Counted from the first letter of the stretch, positions 8,729-17,718 are shown. The stretch is DNA of 64,000 bases from Vicinamibacterales bacterium (GCA_036496585.1 DASXLB010000020.1:1-64000); one strand, 5' to 3'. Notes: generated from the letters alone by a model not told the origin. Made by a program: numbers and translations.

Positions 8729-10261
8729 TTATTTGAAATTTGGCTCGAGCTGCTCGCCGGGAAACTTGAGATCCGGCATGGGCTTGCCGATAAACATGCG
8801 GCGGCAGGCGTAGCCGAGCCACCGCGCCCACCGCGCGGATCGCTGTACGCGGGCGCTGTCGGTCGCGATCCCGGTATTCGCGTACATCTGTCGATAGAGC
8901 TTCGAAATCAGCATGAACGCGACTCGACCGCGCATCGATTCGACGACGCGCGAGCGCGCCCACACCTGCCGCCAGCTGTAGAACCGATCCCACGCGCCCT
9001 GGGTGCCGACCCTGATCTGCTCGAGCGACATCGTCGGATGCGGCGTGTAGAGCCGCGGCCGTTTGTTCTCGGGAATCAGCCAGTGCTGGGTGAGCGGCAC
9101 GCCTTCGACGAGCGTCCCGCGACGGCTTTCGTCGCTCACCCACTTGTCGAAGTCGACGGTGCCGGGAAACGGCGTGAGCAGGACGAATTGCGCGAACGTG
9201 AGATTGGCCCGCTCGGCGAGCGCGACCGTCGCGTCGAAGGTGTCGTTCGTATCGCTCGGCAGCCCGAAAATGAACGAGCCGAGGACGTGGAGATCGTGGC
9301 GACGGAACGCCTGCAGGCGCGCCACCAGCTCCTCACCCGACAGGTTGAATCCCTTGTAGACGTCCTTCAGGCCGGCGCTGGTGACCGATTCGACGCCGAC
9401 GAGCGCGCCCCTGATCTTCGCGCGGCGCATGGCCTTCAGGAACTCCGGGTCCTCGGCCGCTTCCATCGTGATCTGCGTGTAGAAGACGAGATCGTCCGGC
9501 AGTTCGGCGAGCTTGGCCATCAGCTCGAAGCGCTCGGCGCGGAGGGCCTCCAGCTCGGCCAGCCGTGTGCCATCGGCGCGCCGCCTGGCTTGTGCCAGAT
9601 CGCTGAACGCCACCGGGTAGAAGTTGTCGTCGGCGAGCGCGATGAAGCGGAAGCCCAGACGGCGCAACTCGACGATCTCGCGAACCACGAGATCGGCGCT
9701 GCGCTGGCGGGGCTCCTGGCCGTCGGTGCGCCAGACCGAACAGAACGAGCAGTGCTTCGGGCATCCGCGAACGGTTTGCACCGACGCCCACATGTAGCGC
9801 CCATTCGGCAGCAGATCCCAGCGCGCCGGCACGAACTGATCGCCGGCGATGCGGCCTCCCTCGTACACCCGTTGCGGGTGTCCGGCGAGGCACTCTTCGA
9901 CGACCCGCGACCAGATGACATCGCCGTCGCCGCGCACGACGGCGTGTGCCGAACCGCGCTCGAACGCCTCATCCGGGAACAGCGTCGCGTGGATGCCTCC
10001 GTACACCACCCAGGCCCCGCGCTCGCGCAACTCGCGGCCGATCTCGTAGCCGCGGCGCGCATTGCCCGTGTGGATCCCGATGCCCACCACATCGCCCGAG
10101 TCGACGGTGGTCATATCCAGCGTTTCGAGGGTCTCGTCGACGATGCAGGGATCGCCCCAGCTTTTTCCGGTGGCGGCGGCGAGGACGTACAGCCAGCGAG
10201 GCGTGATGACGGCTACACCGAACGATTGCTTGCTTGGATTGATGAGATGGACCCGCGGCAT
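8729..10261 (-). CDS. B12-binding radical SAM protein
   Basis: A 510-residue class-B radical SAM protein. The N-terminal 150 residues form a cobalamin-binding type domain (VVGIGIHTGNARRGYEIG, then YGGIHATLFPDEAF). The radical SAM cluster motif CxxxCxxC is GCPKHCSFC at about residue 170. A C-terminal helical part includes VVLGSFIFGLPSDTND-like text typical of the family. Such enzymes carry out methylations, ring closures or lipid changes; which one is not visible. ATG 10261 is preceded by AGGGGG and starts 4 bases after the stop of the omega-like gene, so the two are probably co-transcribed. Confidence 0.85.
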   Translation of the reverse strand: MPRVHLINPSKQSFGVAVITPRWLYVLAAATGKSWGDPCIVDETLETLDMTTVDSGDVVGIGIHTGNARRGYEIGRELRERGAWVVYGGIHATLFPDEAFERGSAHAVVRGDGDVIWSRVVEECLAGHPQRVYEGGRIAGDQFVPARWDLLPNGRYMWASVQTVRGCPKHCSFCSVWRTDGQEPRQRSADLVVREIVELRRLGFRFIALADDNFYPVAFSDLAQARRRADGTRLAELEALRAERFELMAKLAELPDDLVFYTQITMEAAEDPEFLKAMRRAKIRGALVGVESVTSAGLKDVYKGFNLSGEELVARLQAFRRHDLHVLGSFIFGLPSDTNDTFDATVALAERANLTFAQFVLLTPFPGTVDFDKWVSDESRRGTLVEGVPLTQHWLIPENKRPRLYTPHPTMSLEQIRVGTQGAWDRFYSWRQVWARSRVVESMRGRVAFMLISKLYRQMYANTGIATDSARVQRSARWARWLGYACRRMFIGKPMPDLKFPGEQLEPNFK

Positions 10262-10265
10262 CCTG

Positions 10266-10466
10266 TTATTCGCCCCCTGACGGAAGCGGTTCAGTTCCGG
10301 CATGCCAGGCCAGCACCTTACGGTCCGCCACTTCGTGTTGAGCCGTGACTGCGAGCTTCGGCGAGGGCTCGACCCTGGGCGTGCAGCCTCGCTGCAACTG
10401 CCCCGCACGCAAAGCCGCCAGCACGACGAACTCGAAGGCACTCATGTCGCGCGGTCGTCTTACCAT
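10266..10466 (-). CDS. rpoZ: Short RNA polymerase omega-subunit-like protein
   Basis: A 66-residue protein that matches the core of the omega subunit: FEFVVLAALRAGQLQRGC corresponds to the helix around the conserved A-x-R-A-x-Q motif, and VTAQHEVADRKV to the following conserved A-x-x-E-[VI]-x-x-x-[KL] region. Omega binds the beta-prime C terminus and helps polymerase assembly. It is separated by only 4 bases from the radical SAM start, which is not the usual place of rpoZ (commonly next to gmk), so this may be a second copy. ATG 10466 is used; ATG 10445 would leave 59 residues. No strong ribosome site is seen. Confidence 0.72.
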   Translation of the reverse strand: MVRRPRDMSAFEFVVLAALRAGQLQRGCTPRVEPSPKLAVTAQHEVADRKVLAWHAGTEPLPSGGE

Positions 10467-10741
10467 GACGCGCCTGCAGGCCGTGACACGAGGTCACGCT
10501 GAGGTGGCGTATATCGAATCGGCATCAGGACCCTCACACTCACCAGGGCTTTGGAGAGGGCTCCGGCCGGAATGGCCGAAAACTCAGAAAAGCGTCGCTC
10601 AGTATACTTCGATTCGGCACCGCCGCTCGTGGTATACTCGTCGGGTCTGAATTTCCCCCGCGCTCTGTCGCTCTGCGGGCATGCCGCAGGCGTGAAAGAG
10701 CCGCTCCTGACCCGCTTTTCCTCACGAAGGATCGTATTTTA
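10467..10741. promoter_or_regulatory. Divergent intergenic region with -10-like TATACT boxes
   Basis: This stretch separates the omega-like gene (minus) and the DEAD-box helicase (plus). Two TATACT hexamers lie at 10603-10608 and 10633-10638 and could be -10 boxes for the helicase, leaving a long 5' leader of about 100 bases; no good -35 is seen. A palindrome CGTGAC-N5-GTCACG lies at 10482-10498. On the minus strand TGCCGATTCGATATAC at 10526-10511 resembles the 16-bp motif found elsewhere in the window and is 44 bases from the omega start. I see no further gene. Confidence 0.4.
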
Positions 10742-12016
10742 ATGCCGTTCTCGAAACTGGGGTTGACGCCCTCGCTCTGCCTGCCCTTGGCGCGCCTCGG
10801 CTACGAACTGCCCACGCCCATCCAGATCCAGGCCATTCCCGCCATCCTGACCGGCACCGATCTGCTGGCGCGTGCGCAGACCGGCACCGGCAAAACGGCC
10901 GCGTTCGGGCTGCCGATGATCGACCGCCTCGTCAACGGGCGCGGCGGCGTCAGGGGGCGGCGCCCACGAGGACTCGTCCTGGTGCCCACGCGTGAGCTGG
11001 CGGCGCAGGTCCATAAATCGCTGGTGACCTACGGCGCACCCGCGCAGCTCCGGGTGACGGTCGTCTTCGGCGGCGTCGGCATGGCGCCGCAGATCCAGTC
11101 ACTGAGGCGCGGCGCCGATATCGTCGTCGCCACGCCGGGCCGGCTGATGGACCACATGCAGCGGCGCACGGTCGATCTGTCCGCGATTGAGATCCTGACG
11201 GTGGACGAGGCCGACCGCATGCTGGACCTGGGCTTTCTGCCCGCCTTGCGTCGCGTGATCGCCGCGTTGCCGGCGTCGCGCCAGACGCTGTGTTTCTCCG
11301 CGACGCTCTCCGACGAGGTCGTGGGCCTGGCGTCCGAATTCACCCGCGGCGCCATCCGCGTCGACGTCTCGGACGGGCAGCCGGTCGCTTCCACCGTGAC
11401 GCACCATCTGCACACCGTCGCCCACGATCAGAAGCGCGCCGTGCTCACGCACGTGCTCAGGCAGGACGCCGCCGGGCCGGCGCTCGTCTTCTGCAGGACC
11501 AAGCGCGGATCGGATCGCGTCGGCGAGCACCTCGGGCGCGCCGGCATCAAGACGGCGGTCATCCACGGCAACAAGAGCCAGGGCGCGCGCACGCGAGCCC
11601 TCGACGACTTCAAGTCGGGCCGTGTCGACGTGCTCGTGGCCACCGACGTCGCGGCGCGCGGCCTCGACATCGTGCAGCTGCCGCTGGTCATCAACTACGA
11701 CCTGCCTCTGGTGGCGGAAGACTACATCCACCGTGTGGGCCGCACCGGCCGCGCCGGACGGAGCGGGCGCGCCGTCTCGCTCGTCTCGACCGCGGATGCG
11801 CGGCTGCTGCGTGACATTCAGAAGCTGTTGCCGTCGCCGCTCGAGCAGGTCGCCCTCCAGGGCTTCGAAGCCGGGCCTGCCGATCCGTCGATCCCCAAAC
11901 CGGGTCGAAGCCGCACCTGGTCGCGCGACGGCCGCGTACCCGGACCCCGACGACACGCCGGCCGGACGCCACGTCACGGCGGCGATCGGCGTACGCGCGC
12001 TCCGTTCAACGGCTGA
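10742..12016 (+). CDS. rhlE: DEAD-box ATP-dependent RNA helicase
   Basis: A 424-residue RNA helicase of the RhlE type. The Q motif is GYELPTPIQIQAIP, motif I is AQTGTGKT, Ia PTRELAAQ, Ib TPGRLMD, motif II is V-DEAD in the family position (ILTVDEADRMLDLGF), motif III is SAT, motif V DVAARGLDI and motif VI HRVGRTGRAGR. The C terminus is basic and low in order (GRSRTWSRDGRVPGPRR), as in RhlE, and probably contacts RNA. ATG 10742 has AAGGA upstream (10726-10730). The upstream cold-shock gene and this helicase are both typical cold-response genes, but they are not in one operon. Confidence 0.92.
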   Translation: MPFSKLGLTPSLCLPLARLGYELPTPIQIQAIPAILTGTDLLARAQTGTGKTAAFGLPMIDRLVNGRGGVRGRRPRGLVLVPTRELAAQVHKSLVTYGAPAQLRVTVVFGGVGMAPQIQSLRRGADIVVATPGRLMDHMQRRTVDLSAIEILTVDEADRMLDLGFLPALRRVIAALPASRQTLCFSATLSDEVVGLASEFTRGAIRVDVSDGQPVASTVTHHLHTVAHDQKRAVLTHVLRQDAAGPALVFCRTKRGSDRVGEHLGRAGIKTAVIHGNKSQGARTRALDDFKSGRVDVLVATDVAARGLDIVQLPLVINYDLPLVAEDYIHRVGRTGRAGRSGRAVSLVSTADARLLRDIQKLLPSPLEQVALQGFEAGPADPSIPKPGRSRTWSRDGRVPGPRRHAGRTPRHGGDRRTRAPFNG

Positions 12017-12070
12017 ACTTCGCGGCGCATTCTCGCAGGTGGGGCCGGTCGACTTTCCGGTCATCGTCCC

Positions 12071-12256
12071 AACGCCCTCGATGTCGTGACGCCGGCTGCC
12101 GAGCCGAAGGGCGTGCGCATCGAATCCGTCGTCGACTCTGACGCCGCGTCTCCGGCGATCCCGAGCGCCTGCAGCAGGTGCTGTGGAACCTGCTTTCGAA
12201 CGCGGTCAAGTTCACCAACCGGGCGGCAAGGTTGCGATCCGACTCCGATCGCGTGG
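12071..12256 (+). pseudogene. Histidine kinase remnant with frameshifts
   Basis: Three consecutive pieces in three frames read as one kinase ATPase region. From 12071 comes LDVVTPAAEPKGVRIESV; from 12154 in another frame GDPERLQQVLWNLLSNAVKF; from 12222 in the third frame GGKVAIRLRSR. The kinase at 2478-4583 has the same order: VKPAADAKRVRIETIV, then SGDPDRLQQVVWNLLTNAVKF, then GRIQIRL. No start, H-box or catalytic G-boxes remain, so it is a dead fragment with at least two indels. It ends two bases before a copy of the 16-bp motif. Confidence 0.75.
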
Positions 12257-12257
12257 C

Positions 12258-12273
12258 ATGCCGAATGTGCATA
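12258..12273 (+). promoter_or_regulatory. Shared 16-bp motif, copy 1 (upstream of mscS)
   Basis: TGCCGAATGTGCATAG, fitting TGCCG-N5-GCATAG. It ends 35 bases before the mscS start codon and points toward it. If CATAGG acts as a -10 box, transcription would start near 12280. Confidence 0.65.
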
Positions 12274-12308
12274 GGACCTCCTGCCGGTAGAGGTGAGAAT
12301 CGGTCTCC

Positions 12309-13145
12309 ATGGAGATCCATCCGCTCCTGCAAAGCGCAGTCGCCACGCTGATCGCCGTCGGCTGGAAGGTGGCTGGCGCGCTGGTGCTCTGGCTGGTCGG
12401 CCGCTGGCTGATCGCCTTCGCCGTCAGGCTGCTGAGCCGCGCCCTGGCTGCCCAGCAGCTGGACGCGACCCTCTCCCGCTACTTCCAGACCGGCCTCTCG
12501 GTGCTGCTGAACATCGCGCTGGTCGTCGCGCTGCTCGGCTTCTTTGGAGTCGAGACCACGACGTTTGCGGCGCTGCTCGCCGCCGGCGGCGTCGCGATCG
12601 GCGTCGCCTGGGGCGGGCTCCTCGCCAACTTCGCCGCCGGGGCGTTCCTGATCTTCCTGCGGCCCTTCAAGGTCGGAGACTTCGTCTCGGCGGCCGGCGT
12701 GACTGGAACCGTCGAGAGCATCGGCCTCTTCGGCACGACGTTCAACACGCCGGACAACGTCCTGACGATCGTCGGCAACAACAAGATCTTTTCCGAGACG
12801 ATCCAGAATTTCTCGGCGAATCCGTACCGGCGCGTCGATCTCACGGCCACCATCAGCAACAGCGTCGACCATGGCGCCGCGATGCGCCTGCTCGCCGAGC
12901 GCGTCGCCCGGATCCCCAACGTCCTTGGCAAACCGGCGCCGCAGGTCGACGTACTGCAGTTCACCGCCGCCGGTCCGCTCCTGTGCGTGCGGCCGTGCTG
13001 CCGCAACGAAGACTACTGGCAGGTCTACTTCGACACGAACCGGACCATCAGGGAGGCGTTCGGCGAGGCCGGCTTCCCGGCGGCCATGCCATCCTACTCG
13101 GTCACCGGCCTGCCACCCGGCGCGCCGAACCCATCTGCGAGATAG
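12309..13145 (+). CDS. mscS: Small-conductance mechanosensitive channel (MscS)
   Basis: A 278-residue inner-membrane MscS channel that releases solutes on hypo-osmotic shock. Three hydrophobic helices occupy about residues 10-40, 55-80 and 85-115. The third is the pore helix with the Gly/Ala-rich AALLAAGGVAIGVAWGGLLA. The MscS beta domain then shows FLRPFKVGDFVSA and GTVESIGLFGTTFNTPDN, followed by the alpha/beta C-terminal domain. The length matches E. coli MscS (286). ATG 12309 lies 35 bases after a copy of the 16-bp motif. A 7-bp hairpin follows the stop. Confidence 0.93.
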   Translation: MEIHPLLQSAVATLIAVGWKVAGALVLWLVGRWLIAFAVRLLSRALAAQQLDATLSRYFQTGLSVLLNIALVVALLGFFGVETTTFAALLAAGGVAIGVAWGGLLANFAAGAFLIFLRPFKVGDFVSAAGVTGTVESIGLFGTTFNTPDNVLTIVGNNKIFSETIQNFSANPYRRVDLTATISNSVDHGAAMRLLAERVARIPNVLGKPAPQVDVLQFTAAGPLLCVRPCCRNEDYWQVYFDTNRTIREAFGEAGFPAAMPSYSVTGLPPGAPNPSAR

Positions 13146-13160
13146 GTTCTCGTGACGTGT

Positions 13161-13184
13161 CTGCACGATACGCAAGACGTGCAG
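13161..13184 (+). terminator. Hairpin after mscS
   Basis: CTGCACG at 13161-13167 pairs perfectly with CGTGCAG at 13178-13184 across a 10-base loop, 15 bases after the mscS stop. There is no T-run, so its role as terminator is uncertain. Confidence 0.35.
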
Positions 13185-13234
13185 CCGCCGGCGTGAACGG
13201 GCGCGCCCAGCTCCGCTCTGACAGGCGTGAACGG

Positions 13235-13240
13235 TAGAAT
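13235..13240 (+). promoter_or_regulatory. Candidate -10 box, leaderless start
   Basis: TAGAAT ends 9 bases before the ATG at 13250. Transcription would begin within 3 bases of the start codon. No convincing -35 is seen. Confidence 0.4.
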
Positions 13241-13249
13241 GGCGCTCGC

Positions 13250-14443
13250 ATGCGTATCGCCGGTCAGATCGTCACCGCGCTCGTCGCGTTCTCTCTTGGG
13301 GCCGCGCTCGTCGCCCAACGCGGTCAGGGCACTCCCATTAAGCCCGGCGAGGAGTGCCCGGCGGGCATGACCGAAGTCCGGCCTGGTAACTGTCAGGCAC
13401 CGACGCTCCCGCCGCCAAGCATCGTCGACTACCGTCCGCGCTCGACGCTCGTCGCCTCGACGCACCCGGTGCCGCGTGCGAAGTATCCCGCGATCGATTT
13501 TCATGGTCATCCCGGCAACCGGATCATGTCGGGCCAGTCGCTGGCGACGATGGCCTCGGAGCTCGACCAGCTCAACGTCGGACTGATGGTGTCGGCCGAC
13601 AATCTTTCTGGCGAATCCCTGCAGCGGGCGATCGCCGCAATTGCCGGATCGTCGCAGAAGGATCGCGTCCGTGTGCTCGCCGGGATCGACTTCCGCGACG
13701 TCGGCCCGGGCTGGGGCGACAAGGCCGTCCGACAGCTCGAGGCAGACGTCAAGGCGGGCGCGGTCGGGGTCGGCGAGATCCCGAAATCGTTAGGCCTCTC
13801 GATCACCAGGCGCGATGGCAGCCGTCTGAAGATCGACGATCCCGATCTCGATCCGATCTGGGACGCCTGCGCGCGGCTGAACCTGCCGGTCTTCATCCAC
13901 ACCGCCGATCCGCAGGAGTTCTTCGCGCCGATCGACGCTCACAACGAGCGCTGGCTGGAGCTGGCGCTGTTTCCCGGACGCCGCTACCCGGCCGATCGCT
14001 TTCCCTCGTTCGAAGAGCTGATGACCGAGCGCGACCACCTGTTCGCGCGCCATCCTCGCACGAAGTTCGTGGCGGCGCACATGGGCTGGCATGCGAACGA
14101 CCTGCCGCGGCTCGGCCGGATGTTCGACGCGATGCCGAATCTGTCGGCCGAACTCGGCGCCGTGCTCTACGACATCGGCCGCCAGCCGCGCGCGGCCCAC
14201 GATTTCTTCCTCAAGTACCAGGATCGGATTCTCTTCGGGAAAGACGCGTACGAACCGTCGGAATACCCCTACTACTGGCGCGTGTTCGAAACCCGGGACG
14301 ACTACTTCGACTACTACCGCAACTATCACGCCTTCTGGAAGCTGTACGGGATCGACTTACCGGATCCTGTCCTCAAGAAGGTGTACTACGCGAACGCGTT
14401 GACGCTGACGCCCGGTCTGCCGCGCGGCGCCTGGCCGCAGTGA
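13250..14443 (+). CDS. Secreted amidohydrolase-family metal hydrolase
   Basis: A 397-residue hydrolase of the amidohydrolase-2 type. A hydrophobic N-terminal segment (IVTALVAFSLGAALVA) is a signal peptide. Metal ligands are the HGH of IDFHGHPG, the His of LPVFIHTADP, the His of KFVAAHMGWH and the Asp of LFGKDAYEP. This group includes decarboxylases and lactonases acting on aromatic or sugar acids; the substrate is not evident. Between the signal and the barrel is a Cys-containing linker (EECPAGMTEVRPGNC). ATG 13250 directly follows a -10-like TAGAAT. The gene converges on greB with 13 bases between stops. Confidence 0.85.
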   Translation: MRIAGQIVTALVAFSLGAALVAQRGQGTPIKPGEECPAGMTEVRPGNCQAPTLPPPSIVDYRPRSTLVASTHPVPRAKYPAIDFHGHPGNRIMSGQSLATMASELDQLNVGLMVSADNLSGESLQRAIAAIAGSSQKDRVRVLAGIDFRDVGPGWGDKAVRQLEADVKAGAVGVGEIPKSLGLSITRRDGSRLKIDDPDLDPIWDACARLNLPVFIHTADPQEFFAPIDAHNERWLELALFPGRRYPADRFPSFEELMTERDHLFARHPRTKFVAAHMGWHANDLPRLGRMFDAMPNLSAELGAVLYDIGRQPRAAHDFFLKYQDRILFGKDAYEPSEYPYYWRVFETRDDYFDYYRNYHAFWKLYGIDLPDPVLKKVYYANALTLTPGLPRGAWPQ

Positions 14444-14456
14444 GGACGAAACTCCG

Positions 14457-15068
14457 TTACCTGGTCGGGGGAGTGCGAGACTTGAGCGCCGACTCCGCCC
14501 CCGGCGGCTCGCGAAACGCCTCCATCGCAATCGGCTGGTAGTCCACCTCGACGATCTCGAGCCGTTCGATCCTGGTCGGCGCACGCAGCACGACGGTGTC
14601 GCCCGCGGCCGCCTTCATCAGCGCGCGAGCGAGCGGCGACATCCAGCTCACGTAGCGGCGTTCGATGTCCACTTCGTCCACGCCGACGATCCGGATCAGG
14701 TGTTCGCCGGCCGAATCCCGGTAGGTGACGGTCGCTCCGAAGAACACGCGCACCGCGGCGGTTCGGGGGCGAGGCGCAGCCGGGTCGATGACCTCGGCCG
14801 CGTCGATCCGCTTGCTCAGGAACCGGATGCGCGAATCGATCTGGCGCAGCCGCCGTTTGCCGTAGAGGTAATCGGCGTTCTCACTGCGGTCGCCGTTGCC
14901 GGCCGCCCAAGTTACCACCTGCGTCACCGCCGGGCGTTCGCGGCTCAGCAGGAATTTGTGTTCGTCTCTGAGACGCTGCAGGCCGGCAGGAGTGATGTAG
15001 TTCCGCGCTTTCGGGCCAGGCGCATCGCGGACGGGTTCCCGAAGGGGTCGCTTGGTTCGCATCTCCAT
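14457..15068 (-). CDS. greB: Transcription elongation factor GreB
   Basis: A 203-residue Gre factor that rescues backtracked RNA polymerase by stimulating transcript cleavage. The N-terminal coiled coil shows YITPAGLQRLRDEHKFLL and the acidic tip GNGDRSENADYLYGKRRLRQ, with the D-x-x-E-N-A-[DE] pattern needed for cleavage. The C-terminal FKBP-like part has FFGATVTY and SWMSPLARALMKAAAGD. The SEN(A)DY-Y-GK form is the GreB rather than the GreA version. It has about 20 extra residues at the N terminus and a proline-rich tail compared with E. coli GreB. Start is ATG 15068 or 15062. Confidence 0.93.
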   Translation of the reverse strand: MEMRTKRPLREPVRDAPGPKARNYITPAGLQRLRDEHKFLLSRERPAVTQVVTWAAGNGDRSENADYLYGKRRLRQIDSRIRFLSKRIDAAEVIDPAAPRPRTAAVRVFFGATVTYRDSAGEHLIRIVGVDEVDIERRYVSWMSPLARALMKAAAGDTVVLRAPTRIERLEIVEVDYQPIAMEAFREPPGAESALKSRTPPTR

Positions 15069-15164
15069 ATAAGACTAGAACCTATCCTATAGATGCGGCG
15101 GCAATCGCGAGCGAGCGCCGCGTCTCATGTGAAACGCGACAGCGGATCGACGCGGCCGCGGAGG

Positions 15165-17591
15165 TCAGATGCCGGTCTGCACGCCTGCCGACCCGGCGCG
15201 CCTTGCCGGCGCTGCGCATGCGACGGCGGCCGCGAGCAGCACGATCGCCGAGGCCGCTGCCATCACCACGGGATTGGACGGCGTCACGTCGAAGAGCAGG
15301 CTCGACATCGCGTGCCCCAGCGCGAGGGATGCGGCGAGCCCCGCCGCGATGCCGATCGCCACCGGCGTCAGGCCTTCTTCGAACACCAGCCGCCGGATGT
15401 CGGCGGCCGTCGCGCCGAGCGCGACCCGGATCCCCATCTCGCGGCTGCGGCGCGAGACCGAGTAGGTGACGACCCCGTAGACGCCCAACGCGGCGAGCAC
15501 GGCCGCGGCGCCGCCGAACGCCGTCATCAGCCACAACTGGAAGCGGCGATCGGCGACGGCTTCGCCGACGACCTCGTCCATCGCCTCGGCACGCGGAATC
15601 GCCACGACGGGGTCGATCGCGAGCACGGTGCGGCGGACACTGGCCGCGAGGGCCGCGGGACGCACGGTCGTGCGAACGATCAGCGTAGCCGTCGTCGTCC
15701 ATGGCGCGCGCAGCCAGGACGGGAGGTATGCGAAGAGCACGTCGTTCCGCGTCAGATCGACGGCGCGGCTGTCGGCGGCGACACCGATGACTTCGGAAAG
15801 GGCGCCGAAATATCCCGACGTCCGTACGATCCGGCCGATCGGGTCCTGGCCTGGCCAGAGCGTCTCGGCCGCTCGCGCCGACAGAATCACCACCTGCCGG
15901 CCGCGGTCGGTCTCACGGAAGGTGCGGCCGCGCAGCAGCGGCGTGCCGATCGTCGAAAAGTAGTCCGCACTCACGAAGCGATAGTTGGCCAGTGGGCGCG
16001 CCGGCGCCGACCGCACGTCGTTCGGGTAGGAGAGCAGGTTCACCACCGACTCGCCGCGCAGCGGCAGGCGGCTGGTGACCGCCGCCATCGAGACACCCGG
16101 CAGCGCCTTCGCGCCGGCAATCGCGGCGTCCAGGAAGCGCACCTGCCGGCCCGCGTCCGCATAGTTCGACGGGGGCAGCGCGACGTCGACCGCGAGTACG
16201 CCGTCCACGTCGAAGCCGCGGTCCACGTGCAGGAGACGGAAGAAGCTGGCGACCAGCAGTCCGGTGGCGACGAGCAGGGCGACGCCGATCGCCGCCTGCG
16301 CGGCCACGAGCACACGCCGCGTCCGGCCGCCGCGCCGTCCCTCGGTCGTCGTATAGCTGCCCGCTTTCAGGGTGTCGCCGGGATCGACCGCCGCCATCCG
16401 GAACGCCGGCAGCGCTCCAAAGAGCAGCCCGGCGCCGATCGTCGTCAGCAGCGAAAAGGCAAGGACGCGGGCGTCGAACGCCGGCGGGGTCAGGAGCGGC
16501 AGCGCCGGGGGAGCCGCGGCGGCGATCGCGCGCGTCAGCGCGACGGCGACGGCCGACGCGAGCGCGCCCCCCACACACGCGAGCAGCAGACTCTCGACCA
16601 GCGATTCCAGAATCAGCGTGCCCCGTCCGGCGCCGAGCGCCGTGCGAATCGCCGCATCGCGGCGCCGGCCGGCGTGCCGGGCGAGCAGCAGGTTCGCCAG
16701 GTTCACGCATACGATCAGCAGGAGCGCCGCGGTGGCCGAGAGCAGCACCAGCAGTGGTCCGCGAGCATTCCTGACCACCAGCGCCTGCAGCGGCAGAATG
16801 ACCGTCCGCTTCAGCGCGTCCCCGCCGGTCTGCTTCGAAATGGCGGGCTCGAGTGCGTCGAGCTCGGCGCGAAGGACATCCGGCCGAACGCCCGGGCGGA
16901 GCCGGGCGATGACGCCATAGTCGAGATCGCCCGGCGACCCGAGTTCGTCTGCCGAAAACGCCGTCGGGCGAAACACCTCGATCGTGCGCGGAAGGCCGAC
17001 GAGATCGCCGAGTTGCTGCGGGCCCGGGATTGGGGCGGCCACGGGCAGCACGCCGATGACCGTGACGGGTACGCCGCCGAACGTAAGGCTGCGCCCGATG
17101 ATCGACGGATCGCCGCCGAACTTGCGCTGCCACAGCGCGTGGCCGATCACCGCGACGCCGTCAGCCCCGTGGCGATCTTCAGCCGCAGAAAACAGACGCC
17201 CTGCCGCCGGGACGATGCCGAGGAGCTCGAAGAAGCCAGCCGACACGCGGGCGGCGTCGAGTTGCTCCGACTCGCCGCTTCCGGTGAGCGTGGTCGTCGT
17301 CGATCGGATCGCCGCGACGGCTTCGCATGAGCCGCACTGCCGGCGCCAGGCGTCGACGTGTGCGGCATTGACCGGGAAGGAGGGGTAGCGATCCTGAAAA
17401 TCCGGATGGTAGAGCCGCAGCGCCGTCAGCCGCTCGGCGGCCGGATAGGGCAGCGGCCTCAGGAGGACGGCGTCGACGAGAGTGAAGAGGGCGGTGTTGG
17501 CGCCGATGCCGAGCGCCAGGACCGCGAGCGCGATGGTCGTGACGGCCCGATCGCGCCAGAGTCGCCGGATGGCGATCGCGAGATGTCGCAT
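15165..17591 (-). CDS. ADOP-type ABC transporter permease (MacB/FtsX-like)
   Basis: An 808-residue inner-membrane permease with two repeated MacB periplasmic core plus FtsX units. It opens with ALAVLALGIGANTALFTLVD, the hallmark N terminus of the family, then RPLPYP and a large periplasmic domain. FtsX segments appear around residues 275-390 and 690-800 (YSVSRRSREMGIRVALGATA). No ATPase gene is adjacent; ADOP permeases are commonly encoded alone and in many copies in Acidobacteriota, which is one of the hints for the host. Export of an antimicrobial, lipid or signal is possible; the cargo is unknown. The start has no strong ribosome site. Confidence 0.88.
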   Translation of the reverse strand: MRHLAIAIRRLWRDRAVTTIALAVLALGIGANTALFTLVDAVLLRPLPYPAAERLTALRLYHPDFQDRYPSFPVNAAHVDAWRRQCGSCEAVAAIRSTTTTLTGSGESEQLDAARVSAGFFELLGIVPAAGRLFSAAEDRHGADGVAVIGHALWQRKFGGDPSIIGRSLTFGGVPVTVIGVLPVAAPIPGPQQLGDLVGLPRTIEVFRPTAFSADELGSPGDLDYGVIARLRPGVRPDVLRAELDALEPAISKQTGGDALKRTVILPLQALVVRNARGPLLVLLSATAALLLIVCVNLANLLLARHAGRRRDAAIRTALGAGRGTLILESLVESLLLACVGGALASAVAVALTRAIAAAAPPALPLLTPPAFDARVLAFSLLTTIGAGLLFGALPAFRMAAVDPGDTLKAGSYTTTEGRRGGRTRRVLVAAQAAIGVALLVATGLLVASFFRLLHVDRGFDVDGVLAVDVALPPSNYADAGRQVRFLDAAIAGAKALPGVSMAAVTSRLPLRGESVVNLLSYPNDVRSAPARPLANYRFVSADYFSTIGTPLLRGRTFRETDRGRQVVILSARAAETLWPGQDPIGRIVRTSGYFGALSEVIGVAADSRAVDLTRNDVLFAYLPSWLRAPWTTTATLIVRTTVRPAALAASVRRTVLAIDPVVAIPRAEAMDEVVGEAVADRRFQLWLMTAFGGAAAVLAALGVYGVVTYSVSRRSREMGIRVALGATAADIRRLVFEEGLTPVAIGIAAGLAASLALGHAMSSLLFDVTPSNPVVMAAASAIVLLAAAVACAAPARRAGSAGVQTGI

Positions 17592-17712
17592 GACTCTTGG
17601 ACGGGACCAGAAGCCTAGCGGTTGTCGTACGCGTGGCCAGGACGTCCGAGACAGGCTGCGTCATCGTGCCGGCGCACTTGCGAACGCCTCCGCGACGCTC
17701 AGCATGAGGCGA

Positions 17713-17718
17713 TACATT
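17713..17718 (+). promoter_or_regulatory. Candidate -10 box, leaderless start
   Basis: TACATT ends 5 bases before GTG 17724, the start that best fits the PrmA N terminus. No -35 is evident. Confidence 0.35.

Noticed and set aside
10482..10498. Palindrome CGTGAC-N5-GTCACG as an operator
   Set aside because: A 6-bp half-site once in the window is not enough to call a regulator site; recorded only within the intergenic entry.
15093..17330. Long open frame (about 745 codons) antisense to the ADOP permease
   Set aside because: Very GC-rich DNA keeps antisense frames open; the translation is rich in Arg/Ala/Gln with no family motif, while the minus strand has a clear permease.
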